Of a stretch of DNA of 64,000 nt, positions 44,939-56,185 are shown one piece after another. The DNA comes from Siphonodentalium dalli (taxonomy: Eukaryota > Mollusca > Scaphopoda > Gadilida > Siphonodentaliidae), in NCBI GenBank assembly GCA_032622095.1, contig CP136066.1, positions 172,419,164-172,483,163 on the forward strand. Reading direction: 5' to 3'. The translations under genes and the position numbers were made by a program. The notes beneath the pieces are model-generated. The model had not been told where the DNA came from and did no database searches. It saw only the letters and a program-made list of their open reading frames with translations. Position 1 is the stretch's first letter. The number at the start of each line of letters is the position of its first letter.

Positions 44939-45730
44939 AGCCCCGGTTCCATATTCCCGATTTTCTGTCCCGAATTAGTATATTCGGCACAAATTCGGGA
45001 CCAGACCAAATCGACAGCATTCGAGAGAATTCTGGACGAGTTTTATTCCAAAAAGCCGCCGAACTGATGCCGAATTATGACAAAATTTAATCGTCGCGAA
45101 CATTGCCGAGTATTCCAGAATGCTTCCGAATATCTTCCCGAATGATCCAGAATTATCCCGAACTTCCGTGCGAGTGGCTGCCAAATTGCCCAGATTACTA
45201 CCGACTTACACCGAATTGTTGCCGAATACCCCGAATCAATGCCGAACTGGTACCGAATTGATGCCGAATAGATACCGAATTGATATTCAATTGCTGCCGA
45301 ACGTCCCGAATCGATGCCGAATTTTGCAGATACACCGGATCTCAGTATAAAAGCAGCCATACATGGCGAATTCGGGAATAACCTACCGAATACTGCCGAC
45401 TACTCCAGAATATCCACCCGAATATTGCCGAATACTGCCGACTACTCCCGAATAGGTGCCGAATTGCTCCCGAATTTATCCCGATGATTTACAAATCGGG
45501 AGCTATTCGGCTTGGTTCCCGATAGTTTTGAACATTTCAAAACTGTCGGGAGCGAGTCCAGAATTGTCCCGAATCGACCCCGATAGCACCGATATCCCCG
45601 ATCATGTTCGGGGGTAAAAATTCACTGTCCCGACTCGTCCCGAACTTACTCCACGATTTTTGCAAAATTATGATTCGGGAGTCATTCGGGAACATTCGGG
45701 GTGGGAAATCGGGGATATGGAACCGGGGCT
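44939..45730. mobile_element. TIR element filled with CCGAAT reiterations
   Basis: The ends are AGCCCCGGTTCCATATTCCC and GGGATATGGAACCGGGGCT, flanked by TAA on each side (44936-44938, 45731-45733). A 3-bp TAA duplication suggests a PIF/Harbinger-type element, but this is tentative. Nearly the whole interior is built from GCCGAAT, CCCGAAT and CAGAAT words every 8-14 bp, switching to ATTCGGG in the last part. Open frames in it are compositional. Confidence 0.7.
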
Positions 45731-45733
45731 TAA

Positions 45734-46130
45734 ACGAACAATCTTGCCGATGAAGTCAGGCGACCATGTGACTGTATGTATATTAGCTAACAAATAATGA
45801 CTGACGTTTGAAGTTAGAAGTTCTCAACCTAAACCTGTCTATTTGGGGAAACTATGCACGATTCACTCGTCATTATAGTCCGTGCGATATGATATATTTA
45901 ATCTAAATAATTATCCTCGTGAAAATAGATTCATATTTGACTGATTTGATTCTGAAATATTCCGTGTTATTCCGCGGGCCACAATGAAAACACATTACAA
46001 AGAGCGCACATCTTGAAAGTCGATTTTGGTTCAAATAGAGCGTAAAAATAATGCCGATATGGGCTAATTTGTGATTTTTAAATAAGTTCAGTTTTAGCTT
46101 ATTTTCAGGAGAACATGTTGATTTAACACA
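45734..46130. other. No gene recognised
   Basis: Unassigned intronic sequence. Confidence 0.3.
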
Positions 46131-46780
46131 CACCCCTTTTAAACGTCGTAATTTTCAGGCCTCAAACCCAACAATCTGGTAATGTCTCGCTTTCTTTAAA
46201 TTCCGGTGCTGATAAAAGGTGACTTTTCGGGGTGTTGGGGTTTTTTTATACAAGGAAATCAAATTCTTGAAAAAAAAAAATTGGACTAAACTTTGGTTCC
46301 AACTTGATCTTAATTGATCTGCGTCTTCTTAAATGTGAACTATACTCCAAATATTTTGAAATTATTTTTTAAGATTGCTCAAGTTATCATCCATTGAACA
46401 CAAAAAAGCTTGATTTCTTACTGAAAAATGTGCATTATTCTGCCAACAATCATCAAACTTGACCGATGCCTTCTCCAATGAGAACAACAGACCAAATTCC
46501 ATTGATTTATGATAATAGTGTTGCAGATATTATCCGTACCAACCAAAATCTGTTAAATATTGCTCAAGTTATAACCTGGAGAACCACAAAAAGGGTGAAT
46601 TCTAAGTCGTAAGGGGAGACAACTTCGTCAAAGATCACCGGACCGTGACCATTTTCGTACTTGATCTGCGTCTTGTCAAATCTGAAGCATATACATGTAC
46701 CAAATATCAAGAAATTCTGTAGACAATTTGTCAAGTTATCTCAACAATCAAATGTGCGTTTGTAATAGCTTTAAAAAACG
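46131..46780. repeat. Dispersed repeat with TTGATCTGCGTCTTCTTAAA units
   Basis: Two diverged units contain CTTGATCTGCGTCTT, AAATGTGAACTATACTCCAA or AATCTGAAGCATATACATG, CAAATAT(C/T)..GAAATT and CAAGTTAT. Period about 350 bp. Class unknown. Confidence 0.4.
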
Positions 46781-46913
46781 CCCTTTATTATTACCATATC
46801 AGGATAAATCTAATGAGTATCGCTCTTTATGCTGTAGAGAATCGACAATCCCCATCACTTCGACTAAACATTATGACGTGTCTATCACGTGTGCGGCAGT
46901 TTGAAAAACCTGA

Positions 46914-47137
46914 CATATATAGTAATGCTCTAATTAATCGACCCCTTAACCACGGCAGAATTATGGGTAACTTTTCAGGATTTAGTTGGAAATATGGCTT
47001 GTTGCCATTCATCGGAAAGCTCTCGGGGAGAGCTTTCCGATGAATGGCAACAAGCCATATTTCCGACTTAATCCTGAAAAGTTACCCATAATTCTGCTGT
47101 GGTTAAGGGGTCGATTAATTAGAGCATTACTGTATAT
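46914..47137. mobile_element. TACAGTAATGC foldback, near-perfect hairpin
   Basis: AGTAATGCTCTAATTAATCG pairs with CGATTAATTAGAGCATTACT. The stem runs for about 110 bp to GAGAGC at the centre (47025). Same family as 22644 and 23811. Confidence 0.75.
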
Positions 47138-48054
47138 CGGACTTCACCTGTAATGTAAAAGCACATTCGTGGCCGGTACACATGCATATGCAATCTATGT
47201 ATCTTATCGAGTATTTTGAGATTTATTGTGACCACCTGGATATCATAAAAGCGTGAAAAAAAATTACAATGTACCAGGATTAGTGTGTGGCTTGCCAATT
47301 ATGTTGTCACACAATCCTGTAATATAGGTTGGCAACACTCATTAGTTCGCTCCTCGGAATGACTGTGCTGGAATTGTATTCTATTTATGGCTTATTACTT
47401 TGTTGAAATTCCTGGAATAAATACTGCCTAATCAATACAATATATAGGCTATATACGATTGTTATCCGAACCGTTGACTGAAATGGAGCACAGGTCCCTG
47501 GCACAATAAACCCCCACCACCCAAAGACATATAAGTCTTATATATATGTCTTTGGGTGGTGGGGTATATTGTGAACTGGAGACATCGAGGATCGATTGAG
47601 TAGCAATGACATATAACTCTAATTAATATATTATATTAATTGTATATATTATATAGTACATGTTATACCTGTTCAACATAAAATATATGAGTTTATAGTT
47701 AGTATATGGGTAAACTGAGTTAGACAGGAACCTATTATAGATGGAACATTAATGGACATTGACGAACAGTTATATAATCAGAAATAATACAGCCTGTATG
47801 CTCTGACTATTTTATTTCTTTCAGATTAGCGTCTCCAGAATTAAGTTAGATTGAAATGCTATTTCCAAGGCGGTGGTAGATTTCATGTTCCCCAGCTAGG
47901 TTACGTCACATTATTGAAATCAATGTAGCAGTGCTGCAACTCTGACTCAAACAGTCGATTTTTTATTGTCAAATACAAAATACTTCATAATTTATTCTGT
48001 ACTGGTTTAAAGTCGCCAATTTCAACAAAATGTTCAATGAAAACTGACGCACTG
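47138..48054. other. No gene; one short palindrome
   Basis: 47498-47572 is a hairpin: CACAATAAACCCCCACCACC with GGTGGTGGGGTATATTGTG, and CAAAGACATATAAG with TATATATGTCTTTG. The rest is unrecognised. Confidence 0.45.
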
Positions 48055-48605
48055 TAAGGTATACAGAGGATCTACAACGAGTCCCCAGGTTATAGCGAAA
48101 TTTACAAAACGAGTCCGTTAAATTAGGTCTGGACCGAGGCTTTGGCGAGGTCCAGGCCTAATTTACTAGACTACATGTAGTTTTGTAAATTTCGCTATAA
48201 TTTGGGGACAAGTTGTAGATTCTATTTATTACTTGATCCAAAACCTCCATAAAATACGTGAAACTAACAGCGGCTTCTATAAGATTTTACGATGACGTTT
48301 CATGTACCGGTAACTATGCGTTGTTTACCCGCGTAAATAAATAGCCCCAATTAAATAAGACTCTTTGTCGTATTTAATGGCGTAAATGTAATGAAATATT
48401 TGTTCATACTAAATCAACAATAGCCACAAACATCGATTTAGCGTACGTAGCGTACGGAGTGTAAATAGACAGCCGGAAGTCAAAGGTCACGTTTGCGCAA
48501 CAATAAAACATTTGTGTACACCGGATACTATTTCCTGTTATACAATGGCCGTTGTATATCATTATTATAGAATGGGTTTAATGAATGAAATAAGGGGCGG
48601 ATCAT
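48055..48605 (-). repeat. CGAGTCC-hairpin element, copy 3 (inverted)
   Basis: TCTACAACGAGTCCCCAGGT at the left forms a hairpin with ATTTGGGGACAAGTTGTAGA. Downstream are TTTACCCGCGTAAATAAATA, GCCGGAAGTCAAAGGTCAC and ACTATTTCCTGTTAT, as in 37405. Confidence 0.6.
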
Positions 48606-49390
48606 GATATAACGTTTATGCTTACACCATTTCAGTATTGTGCGAAGATTGAGTGGCAATAAAATAATAACGTTTCTGAACATATGTTCTGATTTGGCAG
48701 TGTGTCAGCACTATTTTAATTAATAAACTGGCGTGTATAAAAACAATTCACATCAGAATTCACATCACAATGAATTGTTGCATCACTGTAACCAATGAAA
48801 TGCCGCATAGTTCGCGTCATAAAAACTAGTTATAAGTGGGAATTCAAATCATACAAGTAGCATTATCTTCTAAATTCAAGAGACGATAAACTGAAAGGCT
48901 TTTTTGAACAGACTGGACACTCGTCAATAATTTGACAGCCGTTGCGGTAATGCCATGCAGTATGTTATAGACGTGTACTCTATTACTTCACAAATACGAT
49001 ATAAATGTATGTTATTCCCAGTATCTGGTCAGTCTGGTTGATATAATATGTGAGGAAAACATTCTATGTTGACTTTGGAGGAAATAACTTACAATTCTGG
49101 TTCGTCTGTGCTGAAAATAGACATCACGGAACGATATACTATAATGTCCAATAATTAATTATAAATATAATATACCACCAATTTTCACTGTGAACCATAC
49201 TTAGCCTGCAATAGCCTGTATGCACAGTTGAATGGCATCCAAACACTGTGTGATGAACGGTGTATATATATCTAACGAAATCGGTCGAAATGCCAACTTT
49301 TCTCATTGCCCACATGTACAGTTGCATGTATAGTTATAGGCTGAACATAATTCAATCAAATAACATCGATGTATACGTTGTTTTCATGGA
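48606..49390. other. No gene recognised
   Basis: ATTCACATCAGAATTCACATCA is a local direct repeat. Otherwise unassigned. Confidence 0.3.
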
Positions 49391-49830
49391 ATTTACCCTT
49401 TCTATACGGCATACTCATTGACGAGTAGTTCCCTTGGGAAATGTAAAGTTAATAGTTCAACAAAACGACCATTTGTTGAACTTATTATCTGAACATTTCC
49501 CACCAATGAATATGAATCATTCTGCATTATCTTTTCGTCTGTCTGTATTCTGCAAATTTACGGCTGATTTTATCACCTGACACCCCTCCAAATGAATAAC
49601 AGACCGTTCCAATGTGTAGTTATATAACTGAATGGGAGAGTCCATTGGGTTTATATTAACAAGGGTTAACATAGCAACAAACTGTTTATCATCTCCGGAA
49701 ACCACTCGTCTGTATGTCGTCTGCTTTTATCACCTGACACCCCTCCAAAGGAATAACAGACCGTTCCATGGCAACGTGTACTTGTATAACCGAATGGGAG
49801 AGTCCATTTGTGTATATCAAAGGGGTTAGA
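49391..49830. mobile_element. TTAACCC TIR element, copy 3 plus a partial tandem copy
   Basis: 49391-49670 carries TTTACCCTTTCTATACGG, ACGAGTAGTTCCCTTGGG and TAACTGAATGGGAGAGTCC. 49700-49830 repeats the right half (GTCGTCTGCTTTTATCACCT, AATAACAGACCGTTCCATGG). Confidence 0.6.
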
Positions 49831-50262
49831 GGTACTCAATCTGATTCGATGGTCCCCATGTCATCAGATTCCCACAACAACAACATTTTTTAAATGCCGC
49901 TCCAGTTATCAGAATCGATTAATTGCCCAAAAATAAGACTAACCACAGTCAACTATAGTATAAAATTGTCCAAAACCTGTTATTTATCAACATTTTGTTC
50001 AACGAAATTTTGCCGGTATGTCAATTATCTGACATGAAAAAGCCACTTGATTTTAGAGTTATCCATCTTCATCCGCAATTTGGTCCAAGACCATCTTCTC
50101 TCGACTGTTTACTGGACCCCTTAATATTATCGGTGGTGAAAAATAATATATTTCGAACATCGATATCTGATCACTCTGAGCTTTGATGGGTGGGTTCCTC
50201 GACTCGAATAAAATATTTTTTACATCCGAAACCAAGGAAATAGTAATTTGCTAGCGTTAATT
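49831..50262 (+). repeat. Dispersed 430-bp repeat, copy 1
   Basis: TTCGATGGTCCCCATGTCAT through TAATTTGCTAGCGTTAATTC matches 63475-63895 at high identity and in the same orientation. No inverted ends were seen. Open frame 49995-50186 is not preserved in the other copy. Confidence 0.7.
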
Positions 50263-50867
50263 CGGATTATGCATCTATAACATAGCAACAAGCTGTTTAT
50301 CATATCCGGAAATCACTCGCGGCGATTAGTCGCAATTCAAAACGATTTTTCACTTATTGTACTTTGTTTGAAGTAGACGAAACAGCTTTGATAACAGAAG
50401 ATTGCTTCCGATTGTAACACTTTGTTCACTATATTCTCGAGGATAGCTTGCCTATTCAACGTAGCGACGTGCTCTTTGTGGTTCGATGAGCTCTGCGCAT
50501 GGTCTTCAATAAACTCGATTTTTGACTATACATCTATCTATGGATTTGTTCTACATTCAGTCCAAAGTTTGTTCTGAAGTTGTTGTCAGTAGGACAGTCA
50601 GTTATCCAACGTTAGGGGGTGTCATGTGCCTCGTCTGCAGGCCCATAGGAACTGTATACTAGTAGGTACAAAGGGCGCCAGCCACCCACCCATAATTTCC
50701 AGAATTCTGTTATGATATTTGACAAATATAATGATATAATTTGGCAGATTTGTTCAAATTTCATAAAGCCGAAGACCCGTCCCTGGCTAATAGCTTTATA
50801 TGAAACACTACGACGCTGTCTCCCAGTAACATGCCCGCCCCTATTCATGAATACTCAAAAGCTCCAC
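50263..50867. other. No gene recognised
   Basis: ACATAGCAACAAGCTGTTTA at 50280 repeats part of 49670. Otherwise unassigned. Confidence 0.3.
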
Positions 50868-50965
50868 ACATGGAATGCTACTCCAGAACTTTGACCTGTA
50901 ATACTAAAATAAACGGAAGGGGATGGGTTTATCCAATAGGGCCGCGACTCAGTGACAATGTGAAT
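50868..50965. repeat. Partial copy of the 44735-44910 repeat
   Basis: ATGGAATGCTACTCCAGAAC then TTTGACCTGTA, AATAAACGGAAGGGGATGG and GACTCAGTGACAA match the region downstream of the foldback at 44698. Confidence 0.5.
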
Positions 50966-51380
50966 AACGACGCCCAAAGCAGAGCGATGGCAGCGTTTAT
51001 AGTCCGGGTATCAGTCAAATCCAGCCGATCCATGTGTCATTATGTAGTCGGTCTGGTGGTTCGCCTAATTGCTCATGAGAGGTTCATTAACATTTGGCGC
51101 CATATAAACTCGATATGTATGCGCATAACAAGTACAGCTCTCTTTGTCAAAGGGTTGAAACGGTAATTATATATATATTCAATCTACTTTTATCCCAATG
51201 GTCCTGATATAAAACCCACTGCTCGAATAGATATGACATACATTAATGAATAAAGTAATTTAAAAGCGACTCATAATATCCGGGTCTCATATTAATTCTA
51301 TATATTTGTTTTCGTCACAGGCTCAGATTGAGGACTAAACTAATTTATGAGCCGCTTTAAACAACAAGTTTATGTATGAA
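50966..51380. other. No gene recognised
   Basis: Unassigned intronic sequence. Confidence 0.3.
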
Positions 51381-51385
51381 GGGCG

Positions 51386-51475
51386 GCTCCGGGTGACTCA
51401 GTTCGTTTGATACATGGCGCATTAGACCAACATAAACAATTCCGCGATAGCGAAGCTTGTTCGAATTTGTGATCC
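51386..51475 (+). repeat. tRNA-like segment, possible SINE head
   Basis: GGGTGACTCAGTTCG resembles an A box (51394-51405). TTGTTCGAATTTG resembles a B box (51458-51470). The spacing suits a tRNA-derived SINE. The segment TGGCGCATTAGACCAACA also occurs, slightly changed, at 17757. Confidence 0.4.
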
Positions 51476-51589
51476 ACAAATAGGAAATCACATAATTCGT
51501 ATACCTGGGCAAGTTTGTCGGGTTGCATTCTGTGGCCCGATGGTTTCTACTATATCAGGTCCGTGATTTCCCGGAGAAATTAACCCTTT

Positions 51590-51848
51590 GATGACTGGGG
51601 CGTCCTGAATGTTTGCGACAAAACCCTGTGCCAATGCATTCTCTTATATATGCGAGTCGACCATTGGTCTACTCGCATATATAAGTGAATGCATTGGCCT
51701 AACAATGTTTACCTTGCTCTTGTAAGCCAGTGCTTTCTCTTATATATATGCTACGCGACATATGGTCGACTCGCATATATAAGAGATGCACTGGCACAGG
51801 ATCGTTAATGCTGCGCCAGGGTGGCTCTCGTCATGAAAGGGTTAGCCC
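51590..51848. mobile_element. Twin-hairpin element inside TTAACCCTTT termini
   Basis: The outer ends are TTAACCCTTTGATGAC and GTCATGAAAGGGTTA. Within, hairpins 51630-51698 and 51725-51795 carry the standard GCCAATGCATTCTC stem. This shows the twin hairpins sitting inside a TTAACCC-type TIR element. Confidence 0.7.
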
Positions 51849-51904
51849 TCATCGTGGTCTTTCCTCCACCCGTAAACTGACAACGTCGTGGTATGGCCCA
51901 GCGG

Positions 51905-52025
51905 CTGAAACGACACTATACCCCAAATAAACCAAAACCAGGCGTGCTATACACCTTATAACATCCAAACCCTGACGTGCTATACCCAAAATAAACCAAA
52001 CCCTGACGTGCTATACACCGTATAA
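51905..52025 (+). repeat. About 37-bp repeat, three copies
   Basis: AAACCCTGACGTGCTATAC or its CCAGGCG variant is followed alternately by ACCTTATAACATCC and CCAAAATAAACC. Confidence 0.6.
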
Positions 52026-52134
52026 CATATGCGGAGAAATTTAACAAACTTCGTCAGTGCCGGGCCGCTTACGACGACGTGGTTGCATGGAGCGCTGTGC
52101 AATTGGTGTGTGTTTGCTAGCTACGGCTGGTGTC

Positions 52135-52980
52135 GCCACAAGACTGCTTCCTGTGCCGTCCTAAGACTGCTTACTTTGCCGCCATATAGAAGACTGATTT
52201 TTTTGCCGTCCGATGAGAATGCTTCATTTGTCGTCCTGCTTCCTTTGCCGCCCTATAAGACTGCTTCCTTTGCCGTCCTATAACACTGCTTCGTTTGCCG
52301 CCATATAAGACTACTTTCTTTGACGTCCTAAGACTGCTTCATTTGCCGTCCCATAAGACTGCTTCCGTTGCCGCCACATTAGACTGCGTCCGTTTTCCGT
52401 CATATGACTGCTTCCGTTGCACCATATAAGACTGCGTCCGTTGCCGCCATATAAGACTGCGTCCGTTGCCGCCATATAAGACTGCGTCCGAAGCCGTCAT
52501 ATAAGACTGCTTCATTTGTCGTCACATAAGACTGCTTGCTTTGGCGTCCTATAAGACTGCTTCATTTGGTGTCCTAGACGGCTTCATTTGCCATCCTATA
52601 AGACTGCCTCATTTGTCGTCCTAAGACTGCTCCCTTCCCCGTCCTATAAGACTGCTTCGTTGGGCGTCCTAAGACTGCTTCATTTGCCGTTCAATAAGAC
52701 AGCTTCATTTGCCCCATGAGAGACTGCTTCCGCTGCCGATCTTATAAGACTGTTTCCTTTGTCGTCATATAAGACTGCTTCCTTTGCCGTCCTAAGACTA
52801 CTTCCTTTGCCGTCCCATAAGACTGCTTCCGTGTCCTATAAGACTGCTTCATTTTACGTCATAAGACTGCTTTCGTTGCAGTCCTAAGATTGCTTCCTTT
52901 GCCGTTTTTAAGACTGCTTCATTTGCCATCCTGTAAGGCTGCTTCCTTCGACGTCCTAAGACTGCTAAGTTTGACTTCAT
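52135..52980 (+). repeat. 25-bp minisatellite, about 34 degenerate copies
   Basis: The unit is approximately TATAAGACTGCTTCCTTTGC plus CGTCC. Length varies from 21 to 26 bp and GCCGTC/GCCGCC/GTCGTC alternate. Open frame 52029-52283 is an artefact. Confidence 0.8.
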
Positions 52981-53647
52981 ATTCCGGACATTTACCACAG
53001 TAGCATGTGGCGAAATCTGCTTACCAGCTGAGATATGGTAATTTCAGGTGAACATATTTACATGGGAATTGTTATACGTACACTATATGTATAAATTGCT
53101 TGTCGTCATCGGCCCGAGGCGGAATGTGTGCATTGCCATAAAATTTATGTTTTTTTTTTCGAACCTCTTATTTGTTGCGTGCTTCTAGCCAAGTTCTACG
53201 TGCCTGTATTTGCAGATATATAGCCTATACATTCACTGTTGTCCGTTTTAAGGGTGGATGAATTAGACCGCGAAAGGGGATTAATTTCTCAGGGAAATCA
53301 CTTCGCTGCATGTATATAGAGCTTATAGCTGTGAGGTGCGCTGCAGACCTCGCCGACTAAACCACCGGAAATCGCGATTTAAGATACAATTCACCAGACA
53401 AAGAAAGTTAAGAAACGCATACAGTATTTATATTAGGAGTCATGTTGTGAAAAGATTGCTGAAATTACAGTATGACGAATAATCGGGTCGAAATGGCGAT
53501 AGGCTTTTAAATTTATGTCTCTGTAATATAAACAAACTTCAGCGAATCAACTACCGGAAAACAAATTAAATTGTTGTTTGGTTTAAATTAAATGCTGTGA
53601 TATGGACCGCTGGGTATGAAAGCGCACACAAATTGTCTGCTTGGGAA
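52981..53647. other. No gene recognised
   Basis: Unassigned intronic sequence. Confidence 0.3.
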
Positions 53648-53898
53648 AGCCTTGAAATAGCGTGTCTGTCATTTGCAGAATGAGGTCTTCAGAGGGTGAA
53701 TTTAGTGATGTTACCACGCATAGCGGGCTAGCTTCACCAAATTCACCCTCTGGGAACCTCATTCTGCTGAGGTGTAAGCAGAATGATGTCCCCAGAGGGT
53801 GAATTTGGTGATGCTAGCCCGATATGTGGGGATAGCATCACTAAATTCACCCTCTGGTGTCCTCATTCTGCAAATGACAGACACGCTATTTCAAGGCT
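53648..53898. mobile_element. 250-bp palindrome with internal AGGGTGAATTTAGTGATG repeats
   Basis: AGCCTTGAAATAGCGTGTCT is mirrored by AGACACGCTATTTCAAGGCT. Inside, GAGGGTGAATTT(A/G)GTGATG and its complement occur four times, so the stem can fold in two registers. The flanks CTGCTTGGGAA/CTGCTTGGAA may be a target duplication. Confidence 0.7.
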
Positions 53899-54134
53899 TG
53901 CTGCTTGGAAAGAAGCCAGGGTAAGACGTCGAGTAAGCTGAATAGCCTGATCATGGGTCGGAACGGGTTCAATATAAACCTCATGCTGTTTATGCATGAG
54001 CTTTTTGTTCAAAATGTGTTACTTGCATGATGGCTTCGGCTGTATGCATATTAATTATCATTGCGTATATACCAGATTATATTGCAAATTTTATAACATT
54101 TGGACAAGCGTAGTGAATCAGACAACACTTATAC
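53899..54134. other. No gene recognised
   Basis: Short unassigned stretch; the start of a chance open frame lies at 53996. Confidence 0.3.
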
Positions 54135-54375
54135 TTAACCCTTTGAGTGCCAGGTCCGATTTTTGTATCAACCCATATACCCTGTGCCAATGCATTCTCT
54201 TATATATGCGAGTCGACCATAGGTCGCCTCGCATATATAAGAGAATGCATTGGCCTAACAATTTTTATTTTTTTACAATTTTTTACAATTTTAATAATTT
54301 ATTCTTATATTCTTTAACAGACTTATTTTGTAGGTTTAGGGCCGATGAGATCGGCCCCTGGCACTCAAAGGGTTA
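54135..54375. mobile_element. TTAACCCTTTGAGTGCC element with a single hairpin
   Basis: The outer ends TTAACCCTTTGAGTGCCAGG and CCTGGCACTCAAAGGGTTAA are perfect inverses. A single GCCAATGCATTCTC hairpin (54186-54254) lies near the left end. The second hairpin has been lost, leaving A/T-rich DNA and TATTCTTTAACAG. Confidence 0.75.
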
Positions 54376-55292
54376 AATGGCCATATGCAATGTTCACACG
54401 CCGGTTGAGACTACACACAGCTGTATGCACTACGTACATGTAGATCATGTCTACGTGCGTATATCTAGAGTAGAGATTCATGGTATGATCTATATATAAC
54501 TATGCCAATACAAACAGGGGACTTGATCAGTAATCAGGGGTGATGAATTTACAAAACCGTCAGTGGAATACATGTGGGAGGGAGTCCATCTTCGAATCCA
54601 CAGTTGCATTCGGTCCATGAAATTGAGAAATTCTAATTTCACCCTCTAATCCCTCTCTCATCTGGGCTAGAACTTTCAATTGATATTTAAAACTGTGTTC
54701 TAACCGTTAGAAAATTAAACGAAACGCACTTTATGTGGAACTTTGTTTCCACTGATCCGGGGGTCCGCGGGACAATTAGACTGTGTGAATGGAATTTGAT
54801 CGAAGATAGGCAAAGGCCACCCTCATGGGGTTAAATTCACAATATTTCACGCTTCACGCAAGGATATTTAATATCATGTCCGGAATGGGTAAATTCACAC
54901 AGACACACCCACGCTCTGTCGCCAAAACGATGGCTTCATATATCTACACAGGAAGTTAACACAACCCCTCATATATATCACAGCATTTTTCTCTAATATA
55001 ATATATCTTCCAGCTGCTTGAGTTAATTTATTATGAAGTGCACTTCTTATATCCTCATCACTTATGCACGATTGCACCTTATAACAATCCCAGAAGGAGG
55101 GTCGTATAAAGCGATGAGTCAATGAATGAATCTTCTAATAACTCGCAGATGGTCCATTAGTTTCACTGTACAATACGCGAACGAACCTGTCGGGTGATGT
55201 GTGAGTGATCAGAACATGTGTCACATAATATTCACCTGCTGCTATGCATGCATCGAGGTCCCTAAGCATCTGTGACATATATATACATTGTT
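54376..55292. other. No gene recognised
   Basis: A minus-strand open frame (54895-55122) contains FWDCYKVQSCISDEDIRSAL, which is protein-like in composition but unrecognised and without splice or start support. Confidence 0.3.
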
Positions 55293-55690
55293 ATATCATG
55301 ACATGAATCTCTTCTCTGGCTAACGCCCGTAGAGATTATATTCCACATGTACAAAACCTGAACACTTTTTGAAGTTTTGACAGGGAACCTTATAAAACCG
55401 AAAAAATAACGCGGGGAATTTATTTCTTAGTTATTATCTGTTCCTTAATAATATACTTCGCTGTAGGTGAAGGTCCCAACTCGAAATTGCATGCTTTTCC
55501 GTGACTTTTGTGCGCCGATATATATCGCAAAAAATATTGAACTGATTACCCACGAGAAATTCCATACTTTTTCGACTTTATAAGGTTCCCTGTCAAAACA
55601 TCAAAAAGTTCCCAGGCTTTTGTAGTCGGTGGTGGAATATGATATCTACGGACGTTAGTTAGTCAGAGTAGAGATTCATGGCATGATCTA
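55293..55690. mobile_element. TAGATCATG inverted-repeat element, copy 2
   Basis: The left arm (CATGAATCTCTTCTCTGGCT, AACGCCCGTAGAGATTATAT, GACAGGGAACCTTATAAAAC) is mirrored by the right arm (TTATAAGGTTCCCTGTCAAA, AGTAGAGATTCATGGCATGA). The arms are about 150 bp. No ORF. Confidence 0.7.
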
Positions 55691-55866
55691 ATACATTGCC
55701 GCAAATTCGGCTTGAACACGAAATGAACCGTCAGGTTTTATCCCAAATGGCGTCGGCGCAGGGGCATGCTGGGGCTGCCCGCATATAATAGACTATATCT
55801 TGTCCTCGATTTATGTCTATACAGATTCATAATATAAATTGGAAAGGGTGGCAATCTTAGCATGAT
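55691..55866. other. No gene recognised
   Basis: Short unassigned stretch. Confidence 0.3.
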
Positions 55867-55872
55867 GTTATC

Positions 55873-56179
55873 TACGGCAGCGTAGAACCGCCACCTCCTC
55901 TTTTGTTACTAACTTGATTAAACAAGTTACTAACTTGTTTAATCCAGTTAGCTAACTTGTTTAATCCAGTTAGCTAACTTGTTTAATCAAGTTAGATAAC
56001 TTGTTTAAACAAGTTACTAACTTGTTTAATCAAGTTAGCTAACTTGTTTAATCCAGTTAGCTAACTTGTTTAATCAAGTTACTAACTTGTTTAATCAAGT
56101 TAGCTAACTTGTTTAATCAAGTTACTAACTTGTTTAATCAAGTTAGTAACAAAAGAGGTGGCGGTTCTACGCTGCCGTA
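55873..56179. mobile_element. TIR element filled with AACTTGTTTAATCAAGTT palindromes
   Basis: The ends are TACGGCAGCGTAGAACCGCC and GGCGGTTCTACGCTGCCGTA, with GTTATC on both flanks (55867-55872, 56180-56185), an apparent 6-bp target duplication. Between the ends, about ten units of AACTTGTTTAATCAAGTTAG (or CCAGTT) repeat head to tail, each itself a palindrome. The family is not assigned. Confidence 0.8.
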
Positions 56180-56185
56180 GTTATC

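Noticed and set aside
45043-45360. Open frames on both strands over CCGAAT-rich DNA
   Set aside because: Compositional effect of a reiterated six-base word inside a TIR element.
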